In this document: positions 6,999-16,000 of the stretch, one piece after another
Layout: every line of letters starts with the position of its first letter
Numbering within the stretch: the stretch's first letter is position 1
Assembly: GCF_015624425.1 (NCBI RefSeq)
Contig: NZ_CP049919.1
Span: forward strand, 2,666,001-2,730,000
Source: Roseateles sp. DAIF2
GTDB lineage: Bacteria; Pseudomonadota; Gammaproteobacteria; Burkholderiales; Burkholderiaceae_C
Direction: 5' to 3'
Length of the DNA stretch: 64,000 nt
The notes under the pieces: generated by a model
Seen by the model: the letters and a program-made list of their open reading frames with translations, nothing else
Told to the model about the DNA's origin: nothing
Database searches by the model: none
Made by a program: the position numbers and the translations under genes

Positions 6999-7032
6999 AG
7001 AAGCCGGCCGGGCTTCGCGCCCGCCGGCTTCT
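6999..7032. terminator. Bidirectional intrinsic terminator
   Basis: The arms GAAGCCGGCCGGGC (7000-7013) and GCCCGCCGGCTTC (7019-7031) form a GC-rich stem with one bulge and a five-base TTCGC loop. T-rich sequence follows on the plus side, and A-rich sequence precedes it (AAAGAAAG), serving the converging FKBP gene on the other strand. Confidence 0.75.
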
Positions 7033-7093
7033 CTCTCGTTTCATTTCACTTCACGTGGACAGCGTCACTGCCGCCCCCGCGCCGCGGCCTTGC

Positions 7094-7822
7094 TCAGACC
7101 GCCAGCAGCTCCACCTCGAACATCAGCGTGGCATTCGGCGGGATCACGCCTCCGGCGCCGCGGGCGCCGTAGCCCAGCTCGGCCGGGATGACGAGGATGC
7201 GGGTGCCGCCGACCTTCATGCCCTGCACACCCTCGTCCCAGCCGCGGATCACCATGCCGGCGTCGAGCTGGAACTTGAAGGGATCGCGGCGGTCCTTGCT
7301 GGAGTCGAACTTCTTGCCGCGCAGGGCGCCTTCGGTCTTGTAGAGCCAGCCGGTGTAATGCACGGTGACCTTGGCGCCGCTCCTGGCCTCGGCGCCATCG
7401 CCGACGACCTGGTCCTGGTACTGCAGGCCGCTGGCGGTGGTGGTCAGGCTCAGGCTGACGGCCTCGTCGCCGCCGGACACGCCCAGCAGCTCGACCTCGA
7501 ACATCAAGGTGGCATTGGGCGGGATCACGCCGCCGGCGCCGCGCGCGCCATAGCCCAGCTCGGGCGGGATCACCAGGGTGCGGCTGCCGCCGACCTTCAT
7601 GCCCTGCACGCCCTCGTCCCAGCCGCGGATCACCATGCCGCCGTCCAGTTCGAAGTCGAAGGGCTCGCCGCGATCCTTGCTGGAATCGAACTTGGCGCCC
7701 TTGACGCCGTCTTTGTACAGCCAGCCGGTGTAGTGCACCGACACGTCGTGGCCGCTCTTGGCCTCGGCGCCGGTGCCCGGGGTGGTGTCGTCGTATTGCA
7801 GGCCGCTGGCGGTGGTGTTCAT
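7094..7822 (-). CDS. Tandem-domain FKBP-type peptidyl-prolyl isomerase
   Basis: A 242-residue protein made of two FKBP domains (about residues 2-115 and 125-242), each close to 115 residues. Each has SGLQY, VHYTGWLYK, KFDSSKDR, MVIRGWDEGVQGMKVGG, ELGYGARGAGGVIPPNATL and a final F-E-V-E-L-L. They catalyse cis-trans isomerisation of proline bonds and assist folding. There is no signal peptide, so it is cytosolic. The two copies are highly similar to each other, suggesting a recent internal duplication; most bacterial FkpA/FKBP homologues of this subtype have one domain. The hydrophobic-pocket residues (Y, F, D, W, Y, F) appear present in both copies. It converges with the GNAT gene on a shared terminator. 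Confidence 0.93.
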   Translation of the reverse strand: MNTTASGLQYDDTTPGTGAEAKSGHDVSVHYTGWLYKDGVKGAKFDSSKDRGEPFDFELDGGMVIRGWDEGVQGMKVGGSRTLVIPPELGYGARGAGGVIPPNATLMFEVELLGVSGGDEAVSLSLTTTASGLQYQDQVVGDGAEARSGAKVTVHYTGWLYKTEGALRGKKFDSSKDRRDPFKFQLDAGMVIRGWDEGVQGMKVGGTRILVIPAELGYGARGAGGVIPPNATLMFEVELLAV

Positions 7823-7856
7823 GATGAAGAAAATCCTTTGCAGAAAGTGGCCGGCA

Positions 7857-8765
7857 TCATAAATCCCGCCACCGATCCCGCCACCGGAGCACGGCTTCGG
7901 CCAGGGTTTCCGGCAGGCCCAGGCCCGGTGTGAGGGTCAGGTCCAGATGGGTCGCGGCGGCGCGCAACGCGGCCGGCGGGTCGGCCAGGTCCAGCGCGGC
8001 GGCGCCGTTCTGCTTGGAGAGCTTCTGCCCGTCGGCGGCCAGCACCAGCGGAGTGTGCAGATAGCGCGGCCGGGGCAGGCCCAGCAGGCGCTGCAGCTGG
8101 AGCTGGCGCGGCGTGTTGTCGGCCAGGTCGGCGCCGCGCACGATGTCGGTGATGCCCTGGTCCGCATCGTCGACCACCACCGCCAGCTGGTAGGCCCAAA
8201 GCCCGTCGGCGCGCTTGAGCACAAAGTCGCCGACCTCCGCCTCCAGGTCCTGGCGCTGCGGGCCCAGGCGCCGGTCCTGCCAGTCGATGACGCCGGCCTG
8301 CGCGGTCAGCAGCCGCCAGGCGCGCGCCGGCTTGCCGCCCAAGCCGCCATGGGCGGGTCGGCAGGTGCCGGGGTAGACCCGCTCGCCGTGGCGCTCGGGG
8401 GTCAGGCCGGCGGCGGCCAGCGCGGCGTCGATGTCCTTGCGCGAGCAGCCGCAGGGGTAGGCCTGGCTGGCGTCCCGCAGCCGCTCCAGCGCGGCGGCAT
8501 AGTGCGCGCCGCGCCGCGACTGCCAGAGCGGCGCCTCGTCCGGCCGCAGGCCCAGCGTGGCGAGCTGCTGCAGGATGAAATGGTCCGCGCCGGGGACGCA
8601 GCGCGGGATGTCGACATCCTCGATGCGCACCAGCCAGCGCCCCTGATGCGCACGGGCATCCAGCCAGCTGGCCAGGGCCGCGACCAGCGAGCCCGCGTGC
8701 AGCGGCCCGGTGGGCGAGGGGGCGAACCGGCCGATGTAGGAGGGGGAAGAAGACGGCACTGTCAT
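7857..8765 (-). CDS. gluQ: Glutamyl-Q tRNA(Asp) synthetase
   Basis: A 302-residue paralogue of the catalytic domain of glutamyl-tRNA synthetase. It charges glutamate onto the queuosine base at position 34 of tRNA(Asp) without needing tRNA for activation. Visible features are the HIGH-type motif ([14 protein letters not shown]), the cysteine cluster CGCS near residue 100 with YPGTC further on (zinc site), and the KMSKS-type motif QKLSKQNG. It lacks the anticodon-binding domain, as expected. I start at ATG 8765 ([14 protein letters not shown]), two bases after the stop of the LysR gene, so the two are likely co-transcribed. The longer open frame upstream has no family support. Confidence 0.95.
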   Translation of the reverse strand: MTVPSSSPSYIGRFAPSPTGPLHAGSLVAALASWLDARAHQGRWLVRIEDVDIPRCVPGADHFILQQLATLGLRPDEAPLWQSRRGAHYAAALERLRDASQAYPCGCSRKDIDAALAAAGLTPERHGERVYPGTCRPAHGGLGGKPARAWRLLTAQAGVIDWQDRRLGPQRQDLEAEVGDFVLKRADGLWAYQLAVVVDDADQGITDIVRGADLADNTPRQLQLQRLLGLPRPRYLHTPLVLAADGQKLSKQNGAAALDLADPPAALRAAATHLDLTLTPGLGLPETLAEAVLRWRDRWRDL

Positions 8766-8767
8766 CG

Positions 8768-9745
8768 TCAGAGCAGCAGGCCCTCGTGCTGCTCCAGCAG
8801 CGCCTTGCGCGTCGCGCCGCTTTGCAGCTGCGACAGCCACCATGCCAGGGCCTTGGCCGGGCGCTGGCCGGTGTTGCGCCAGGCGTAATGCATCGGGAAG
8901 ATGCGCTTTTCCTGGTAGGTCGGCGGCGCGACCAGACGGCCGGCCTCGATATGCCGGCGCACCATCGACACCGGCAGCGAGCCGCAGCCCAGGCCGCGCA
9001 TCAGCGCCTCCAGCTTGGTCGCCATCGAGGGCACGGTCAGCACCTCCTGGCCGGGCATCACGCCCACCGTCATCGGCGCCAGGGTGCGGGCGCTGTCGGC
9101 CACCGCGATGATGCGGTGCTGGGCGATCGTGGCGGCGGACAGCACGCCGGTCTCGCGCGCCAGCGGGTGGTGCGGCGCGACGCAGAACACCATCTCCATG
9201 TCGCCCAGCAGCTCGCAGAAGACCGAGGCGCCGGGCGGCTGGTCGGTGGTGCCGATCGCCAGGTCGGCCTGGCCGGACAGCAGGGCCTCCCAGGTGCCGG
9301 ACAGCACCTCGACGCGCAGCTTCAGCCGGGTCGGCGGGCCCAGCGCGGCCCCTGCGCTGTCGTCGACCGGCAACTGGTAGAAGGCCTCCATCAGGTCGAA
9401 CAGGGCGCGGCGCGCGATCGCGTCGTCGATCGCGATCGTCAGCTCGCTTTCCCAGCCGGTGGCGATGCGGCGCACCCGGTTCGCCACCGCGTCCATCTCC
9501 TGCAAGAGGCGCCGGCCCTCGACCAGCAGTTCCTGGCCGGCGGCGGTCAGCTCGGCCTGGCGCGAGCGGCGGTCGAACAGCAGCACGTCCAGCGCGTCTT
9601 CGAGCTGGCGCACGCTGTAGGTCAGGGCCGAGGGCACCTTGCCCATCTCGCGCGCGGCCGCGGCGAAGCTGCCGGCGCGGGCGATGCTGTCCATCATCGC
9701 CAGGGCTTCGGGGGTCAGGACGCGGCGTTTATCGGCAATCGACAT
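8768..9745 (-). CDS. LysR-family transcriptional regulator
   Basis: A 325-residue regulator with an N-terminal winged helix-turn-helix (residues 9-67: [20 protein letters not shown], then [20 protein letters not shown]) and a periplasmic-binding-protein-like effector domain (about 95-300). It is divergent from the pirin gene at 9885, the usual arrangement for a LysR regulator and its target; in Burkholderiales a LysR next to a pirin is common. The inducer is unknown. A TGAA-N7-TTCA palindrome lies between the two genes. Confidence 0.93.
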   Translation of the reverse strand: MSIADKRRVLTPEALAMMDSIARAGSFAAAAREMGKVPSALTYSVRQLEDALDVLLFDRRSRQAELTAAGQELLVEGRRLLQEMDAVANRVRRIATGWESELTIAIDDAIARRALFDLMEAFYQLPVDDSAGAALGPPTRLKLRVEVLSGTWEALLSGQADLAIGTTDQPPGASVFCELLGDMEMVFCVAPHHPLARETGVLSAATIAQHRIIAVADSARTLAPMTVGVMPGQEVLTVPSMATKLEALMRGLGCGSLPVSMVRRHIEAGRLVAPPTYQEKRIFPMHYAWRNTGQRPAKALAWWLSQLQSGATRKALLEQHEGLLL

Positions 9746-9782
9746 CGGAAATGGGGGAGCGGGGCAGACCCTTCATCTTATT

Positions 9783-9797
9783 TGAATGCTGGCTTCA
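9783..9797. promoter_or_regulatory. Candidate LysR operator between regulator and pirin
   Basis: TGAATGCTGGCTTCA is an interrupted palindrome (TGAA-N7-TTCA) close to the T-N11-A form favoured by LysR proteins. It sits 38 bases upstream of the LysR start and 88 bases upstream of the pirin start, in the only intergenic space between them. Confidence 0.4.
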
Positions 9798-9884
9798 GAG
9801 CGGGCTGGGCGATGCCGGGGGAGGGCGCTCCTACATTGACTGCATGGCGCCCATCGGTGCCTCACAAGGAACAAGGAGCCGACG

Positions 9885-10613
9885 ATGTCCGATGTCGAAC
9901 TGATCAAATCCGCCGACCGTGGCTATGCCGACCATGGCTGGCTGAAGTCCTTCCACAGCTTCTCCTTCGCCGACTATTACGACCCCAAGCGCATGGGCTT
10001 CGGGCCGCTGCGGGTGATCAACGAGGACCGCGTCGCCGCCGGCACCGGCTTCGGCACCCATGGGCACCGCGACATGGAGATCATCAGCTATGTGCTGGAC
10101 GGCGAGCTGGCGCACAAGGACAGCATGGGCAACGGCCATGCCGGCGGCGCCAACGCGGGCGTGATCCGGCCCGGCGACGTGCAGCGCATGAGCGCCGGCA
10201 CCGGCGTGATGCACAGCGAGTTCAACAACCTGAAGACCGGCGCGACCCATTTCCTGCAGATCTGGATCATGCCGGACCAGCGCGGCGTCGCGCCCGGCTA
10301 CGAGCAGAAGCATTTCGACGCGGCCGAGAAGCGCGGCAAACTGCGCCTGGTGGCCTCGAAGGACGGCGCCGAGGGCTCGGTCAGCCTCCATGCCGACGCA
10401 AGGCTCTACGCCGGCCTGTTCGACGGCGCCGAGACCGCAGAGCTGGCGCTGGCACCGGGCCGCCTCACCTACGTGCACCTGGTGCGCGGCGCGCTGACGG
10501 TCAACGGCCAGGTGCTGACGGGCGGCGACGCGCTGCAGATCCGCGAGCTTGAGCGGCTGGAGATCGCCGGCGGCGCCGACGCCGAGGTCCTGGTGTTCGA
10601 CCTGCCTCGTTGA
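9885..10613 (+). CDS. Pirin-family protein (YhhW-like cupin)
   Basis: A 242-residue bicupin of the pirin family. Metal-ligand motifs of the N-terminal cupin are seen as FGTHGHRDMEIISYVLDGEL (His pair and Glu) and GTGVMHSEFN (His). Some members act as quercetin 2,3-dioxygenases; others are regulators or stress proteins. The N-terminus SADRGYADHGWLKSFHSFSF is characteristic. A ribosome site AAGGAG lies 7 bases before the ATG. The C-terminal cupin (about 150-242) is less conserved. It is divergent from a LysR regulator, which probably controls it. Confidence 0.92.
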   Translation: MSDVELIKSADRGYADHGWLKSFHSFSFADYYDPKRMGFGPLRVINEDRVAAGTGFGTHGHRDMEIISYVLDGELAHKDSMGNGHAGGANAGVIRPGDVQRMSAGTGVMHSEFNNLKTGATHFLQIWIMPDQRGVAPGYEQKHFDAAEKRGKLRLVASKDGAEGSVSLHADARLYAGLFDGAETAELALAPGRLTYVHLVRGALTVNGQVLTGGDALQIRELERLEIAGGADAEVLVFDLPR

Positions 10614-10641
10614 GCCTCATGGGCTGGATAGACTCCGGCCC

Positions 10642-11358
10642 ATGAACACCTTGCTGACGCTGCTGAAATTCCTGCCCCTGATCGACTGGCTCGCCCTGGG
10701 GCTCTTTTTCGTCGGCTGGGCCGGATATGCGCGCTTCGCGAAGCAACGCTCGCTGACCAAGGCCTCGGTGCTGGGCGCGACCAACCGCGAGCGCCGGCGC
10801 TGGATGCTGCAGACCACCTACCGTGAGGTGCGGGTGATCGACGGCGTCGTGGTGCAGAGCCTGTCGACCAGCCCCTCCTTCTTCGCCTCGACCACGATCC
10901 TGATCATCGGCGGCCTGCTGGCCGTGCTGGGCGCCAGCGACCAGGCCAGCGAGCTGGTGCGCGAGATCCCGTTCGCGGCGCGCACCTCCACCCTGGTGTT
11001 CGACCTCAAGCTGGTGCTGCTGGCGGGCATCTTCGTCTATGCCTTCTTCCGCTTCACCTGGAGCATGCGGCAGTACACCTTCGGCGCGCTGCTGGTCGCG
11101 GCGGCGCCCGAGTCCAAGCAGTTCGAGGCCGACCCGAGCCTGTCGCGCGAGGCCTTCGCCGACCGCGCCGGCAAGGTCGTCGGCCTGGCGGCCGAGACCT
11201 TCAACGACGGCCTGCGCGCCTACTACCTGGCCTTCGCCGCGGTGGCCTGGTTCTTCTCGCCCTGGGCCTTCATCGCCGGCACCGCCGGCGTGATCTACAT
11301 CCTCTATCAGCGCGAGTTCCGCTCGGAGGTGCTGAAGGCGCTGGAGGCGGAGGTCTAG
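10642..11358 (+). CDS. DUF599 family membrane protein
   Basis: A 238-residue inner-membrane protein with four predicted hydrophobic segments (about residues 10-30, 78-97, 115-135, 198-220). It matches the DUF599 pattern: an early NRERRRWMLQTTYREVRVID loop, STSPSFFASTTILIIGGLLA, then FRFTWSMRQYTFGALLVAAA. Its function is unknown. The start is the ATG at 10642, 28 bases after the pirin stop; the open frame extends back into pirin but has no support there. Its stop codon overlaps that of the convergent tpsB gene (CTAG, 11355-11358), so the two transcripts run into each other. Confidence 0.88.
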   Translation: MNTLLTLLKFLPLIDWLALGLFFVGWAGYARFAKQRSLTKASVLGATNRERRRWMLQTTYREVRVIDGVVVQSLSTSPSFFASTTILIIGGLLAVLGASDQASELVREIPFAARTSTLVFDLKLVLLAGIFVYAFFRFTWSMRQYTFGALLVAAAPESKQFEADPSLSREAFADRAGKVVGLAAETFNDGLRAYYLAFAAVAWFFSPWAFIAGTAGVIYILYQREFRSEVLKALEAEV

Positions 11359-13097
11359 AAGCGCGACACCAGGCTGAACCAGGCCATCGGCTGGCCCGGG
11401 CGCGTGTCCGAACGCGGGCTGCCGCCCTGGGTCCGCCAGGCCAGGCTGAGGTCGGCGCTGACGCCCCGCAGCTGCCAGCGCAGCCCCAGGCCGGCACCGG
11501 CCAGGCTGCGATGCCTGTCGGCCCGGTCCCAGGGCCGGGCATTGATGTCGACGCGGCCGGCGTCGTAGAAGGCCAGCAGCTTGGTGTTGGGCTGCAAGGC
11601 GTAATGCAGCTCGAGCTGGGCCAGCAGGCCGCGGTCGCCATAGCCCTCGCTGCTCGGGTAGGCGCGCACGCCGGCCGGGCCACCGAGGCCGAAGTCCTCC
11701 GACGAGTCGAGATTGCCCTCGCTCCACTGCGCGCCCAGATGGCCGTAGAGGCTGAAGGCGCCGCTCAGGGCCTGGATGCGGTGCAGGTCCAGGCCGAGCT
11801 TGTCGAAGCGGCCCTGGCTGCGCGCGGTCAGTGCGTCGCCGGCGCGGGCCTGCGGGTCCAGGCGCAGCCGGCCCGGCGTCCAGCTCAGGCTGCCGTAGCT
11901 GATGCCGCCGCCGCCGATCTCGTCGCGCCGGTCGAACTGCAGGGTCAGCGCGACGCTGTCGCTGCGCTTGGCACTGCGGGTGGCGAGGGCGTCCTGCCGG
12001 TCCCGCAGATCCTTGTGCTGGTAGGAGGCGGCCAGCGTGACGTTGGCCAGACGGGTGCGCCGCAGCGGGTAGCTCAGGCCCAGGCTTGCGACCTTGGCGC
12101 TGCCGCCTGCCCGCAGCGCGGCAAACTGCTGGCCCAGCTCGTAGCTGGTATGGGCGTAGCCGATGCGGCCGCGCCAGCCCTGGGCGCCCAGCGGCAGGCT
12201 GTAGTCCAGCGAACCGAGCAGCAGGGCCTCATCGCTGGCCATGGTGCGCAGCTGCAATTGGTCGCCAAAGGTGAAGGGGCTGTCGATCTGCAACTGCAGC
12301 CGGGCCCGGTAGATGCCGTTGTAGCGGCTGCCGTGGTTGTCCAGCGCGAGCTCGGCGCCGACGCTGCGCTCCCGCTGCACCGACACCTCCAGGTCGCCGC
12401 TGCCGCCGGCCTCGCCGGGGCGCACGACCGGATGGCTGGTGACGCCCGGCAGGTCGGACAGCAGCAGCAGCGCGCGCTCCAGCGGGGCCTGCTCGATCAG
12501 CGCGCCGCTTGGCAGCGGCGCCAGATAGGCCTGGGCCGCGGCTTGCACATCGGTCACCTCGTTGGCGGCGCGGACCTTGCCCCAGCGGCCCTCGATCACC
12601 TCGATCTGTAAGCGGCCCTGGCCCAAGGCCTGGGCCGGCAGCAGGGCGCGGGCGAAGGGGTAGCCGGCGCGCTGGTAATGCGCGGTGATGCGCGCGGCCA
12701 GGCCGCGCAGGCCGGCGAGATCGAAACGTTGACCGGTGACCTCGCCCAGCACGGCGCGCAATGCATCGGCGTCGAACACGGTATGGCCGCTGAAGTCGAC
12801 CGACTGGAGCTGCACCTGGGGTCCACCGGGGGCGACCGGCTGTCCGCTGTCCGGCGTCAGGATGTCCAGCGGCCTGGACGGCTTGGGTGCCTCGGCGGGC
12901 GGCGTCAGTTCGCGCAGCGTGCGGCCGGCGTCGGGGAGCGCCTGCTGGGCCAGGGCCGGGGCTGCGCATAGCAGCGCGCCCAGGGCCAGCGCGATCGGAT
13001 GGGGGCGCTGGTGTTCGCGGGTGTTCGGGGCGGTGGTGAAACGGGTCATCTCAGGCATCGGAAGGGATTGGAGGACGGCAGCAGCGCTGCCGTTCAT
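11355..13097 (-). CDS. TpsB outer-membrane transporter (ShlB/FhaC/HecB family)
   Basis: A 580-residue Omp85-type protein that secretes the large TpsA partner encoded just upstream. After a signal segment (residues about 35-52, ALGALLCAAPALAQQ) comes a Pro-rich linker, a POTRA_2 domain (about 95-170: VQLQSVDFSGHTVFDADALR ... ARITAHYQRAGYPFARALLP), a second POTRA and a 16-strand barrel ending in the outer-membrane signature SLVSRF. The lid-loop motif is seen as GVRAYPSSEG (family VRGY). The ATG overlaps the tpsA stop by four bases (13094-13097), indicating translational coupling and one operon. The N-terminus before the signal is long; an internal Met at residue 14 or 17 may be the real start. 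Confidence 0.94.
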   Translation of the reverse strand: MNGSAAAVLQSLPMPEMTRFTTAPNTREHQRPHPIALALGALLCAAPALAQQALPDAGRTLRELTPPAEAPKPSRPLDILTPDSGQPVAPGGPQVQLQSVDFSGHTVFDADALRAVLGEVTGQRFDLAGLRGLAARITAHYQRAGYPFARALLPAQALGQGRLQIEVIEGRWGKVRAANEVTDVQAAAQAYLAPLPSGALIEQAPLERALLLLSDLPGVTSHPVVRPGEAGGSGDLEVSVQRERSVGAELALDNHGSRYNGIYRARLQLQIDSPFTFGDQLQLRTMASDEALLLGSLDYSLPLGAQGWRGRIGYAHTSYELGQQFAALRAGGSAKVASLGLSYPLRRTRLANVTLAASYQHKDLRDRQDALATRSAKRSDSVALTLQFDRRDEIGGGGISYGSLSWTPGRLRLDPQARAGDALTARSQGRFDKLGLDLHRIQALSGAFSLYGHLGAQWSEGNLDSSEDFGLGGPAGVRAYPSSEGYGDRGLLAQLELHYALQPNTKLLAFYDAGRVDINARPWDRADRHRSLAGAGLGLRWQLRGVSADLSLAWRTQGGSPRSDTRPGQPMAWFSLVSRF

Positions 13098-16000
13098 TGC
13101 GCTCGGGCATCGGATTCGGCGCGGCCGACGGACAGGGCCGGCGGCACGGGCAGGCGCAGGCCGCCATCAACCACCAGCACGCGCAGCGCGCCACCCGCAT
13201 CGCGGCCACTGCCACTGGCGGCCAGTGCGGTGCTCAGGGCATCGCCGCTGATTGGCACCAGGTTCAGGCTGCTGTTGTCCTGCAGCCGCGGCGACAGGGG
13301 CGTGCTGGCTGCGCTGCTGGCCTGCAGTCCTCCCGAAGCGGCGGCCTGCCGGGCGGCGCTGGACTGGGCAGTTTCCAGCGCGGGAGTGGGGGGGGTTCCG
13401 GGACCGGGCTTGGGCGCGGCGGTGATGCTGAGCATGCCGTCGATCACGGTGATCAGGTAGTTGCCATTGGCCAGGGCGGCTGCGCTGATCGCGTAGCCAC
13501 CGACGTCTTCGCCGGCGGCCCGGGTGAGCTGGCCTTCCAGGCGGTCGTCGCCGATCAGGCTGCCGCTGCTGACGCGCCAGCCCAGTGCGGGGTCGGTCTG
13601 GCCTTGCACCTTGCTGGCGTTGCCCGCGGTGACCGTGATCGCGCGCGGGGTGATGGTCAATGCGCCGTCGACCACGCTGATTGCGTAGTTGCCGTTGACG
13701 AGGGCGGAGGCATCGATCTTGTAGCTGCCGACCTTGTCGCCCGGCGCGCGTGTCAGGCCGCCGCCGAGCGTGTCGGCGCCCACCAGGCTGCCGCCGGTGA
13801 GCCGCCAGCCCAGCGCCGGGTCGGCATCGCCGTAGACCTTGCTGGCGCTGTCGGCCGTTACCGTGATCGGGCGCGGGTTCACCGTGAGGTTGCCTTCCTG
13901 CACCGTGACCACGTAGTTGCCGTTGGCCAGGGCCGAGGCGTCGATGGCGTACCGGCCGACGTTCTCACCCGGTGCACGTGTCAGGCTGCCGCTGAGCTTG
14001 TCGCTGCCCGCCAGACTGCCGCCGGTGAGCTGCCAGCTAAGCGCGGGGTCGGCGCTGCCGTAGATCTTGCTGGCGTTGTCGACAGTGACGGTGAGGGCAC
14101 GCGGGTTGATAGTCAGGGCGCCATCGACCGCGGTGATCGCATAGTTGCCATTGGCGAGGTCGGCGACGCTGACCGTATAGCGGCCGGCGTTCTCGCCGGT
14201 GGCGCGGGTGATGTTGCCGGACAGGCTGTCGCCCTGGACCAGACTGCCGCTGGTGATACGCCAGTCCAGTGTCGGATCGGCCTCGCCATAGGCCTTGCTG
14301 GTGCTGTCGGCGGTGACGGTGATGGCACGCGGGGCGATCGTGAGGGCGCCGTCGACGGTGGTGATCGTGTAGTTGCCGCTCGCGTTGCCAAGGGCTGAGG
14401 CATCGATCTTGTAGCTGCCGACCCTGTCGCCGGCGATACGGGTCAGCGCGCCACTGAGACGATCGTTGCCGACCAGGTTGCCGGCCGTGACGCGCCAACC
14501 CAGCTTGGGGTCGGCATCGCCATAGACCTTGCTTGCGTGGTCGGCCGTGACGGTGATGGCACGTGGCGTGATGGTCAGCACGCCGCTGACCATGGTGATC
14601 GTGTAGTTGCCGCTGCTCAAGCCCGAGGGCGCGAGGGTGTAGCTGCCTGCGTTGACCGCATTCCGGCTGCTGCCACCATAGCTCGGGGTGCCGCCCAGAT
14701 TCGCGGCGGTCTCGCCGTTGACGAACCCCGAGTAGATCAGGCCATTGCCGCCGGACCAGCGCAGGCCATCGTAGGTCTTGCTGGCATTGTTAGCGGTGAT
14801 GGTGAGGGGCGCCTTCGCGATGGTCAGCGTGCCGTCGTTCCTCGCGACCAGATAGTTTTTACCGGCAGACAGCGCGCTGGTGCTGATCCGGTAGATGCCG
14901 GCGTTCGTGCCGGCGTTGCGCGTCACGCCGCCGGTGAACGCGTCGCTGCCAGCGAGGGCGCCGCTCGTGATTTGCCAGGTCAGTGCCGGATCGGTGCCGC
15001 CGTAGGTGTAACTCAGGTTGTCCGCAGTGACCGTGATCAGGCGCTGGTTGATCTTGAACAAGCCTCCCGCTTGGACGAGCAGCTTGTCCGCGGAGGCCGC
15101 GGAGAGACCTCCGACCTGGGTTCCATATGCGGTGGATTCATACCATGACCAATCGTTTGCCGCCTTGGCGCTGGCAAAGCTGCCACCGATCGTGGCGTTG
15201 CCACTGACGTCGGCGCTGCTGCCGCCGGCGTACTTGATGTGAGCGGCAGCGGCTTGGGCGGAGTAGGTCTGGCCGTCGTATTGCTTGACGATGGGATCGG
15301 CATAGGCGATGACCGTCGGCTTGAGCGCGGGCAGGCTGCCATCCGTTATGGACCATCCCTCCCAGGATGGCCCGAAGGTTGCGGCCGTCCCGAGCTCGGC
15401 CGTGCTCTTGGCGGCCATATTCGTTTTGGCGCTGCCCGTGCCAAAGGAGAACGCTCCTGGCGCCCAGGCACCATCTGCGGAAGTAAAGCCGGTGGCCGAG
15501 TCGAGCCAGTACGCGTCGCTGACGGTGGCATAGGTATAGAGCGAGCCGATCAGGGCGGCGGTGTATTGGAAGCTTGACGGAATTGTCGAGCCGCCGTCCA
15601 ACGTATAGCTGAACCGGGCAATGGCATTGTTGATCTGGTGCTTGCTGTTGGTGGTCGTGGACCTGCTGATGCTTCCGAAGATCCCCCCCGCGTAGAGATT
15701 CGCATCTGCGCCATTCGTGTACTTGTTGGCCGTGACGTTGATCGCGCCATCAAAAAAGAGGTCGCGGGCGACGATCTGTCCCGAACCCCGCAACTGGCCA
15801 ACAAGGCCGCCGACACTGGTTCTTCCATGCGTGGTCACGGCGATGGATCCACGACTTTCCAGCTGGGACATTATTTTGTCGCCAAAGGAATCTCCGATAA
15901 TTCCGCCGACGAAATTTCCCCTGCTTGTATCTGATTGAATAGGGACGCGAATTGATATGTTGCCTGTATTTTTGACGTCGACAATGGTGGAGTAAATTGA

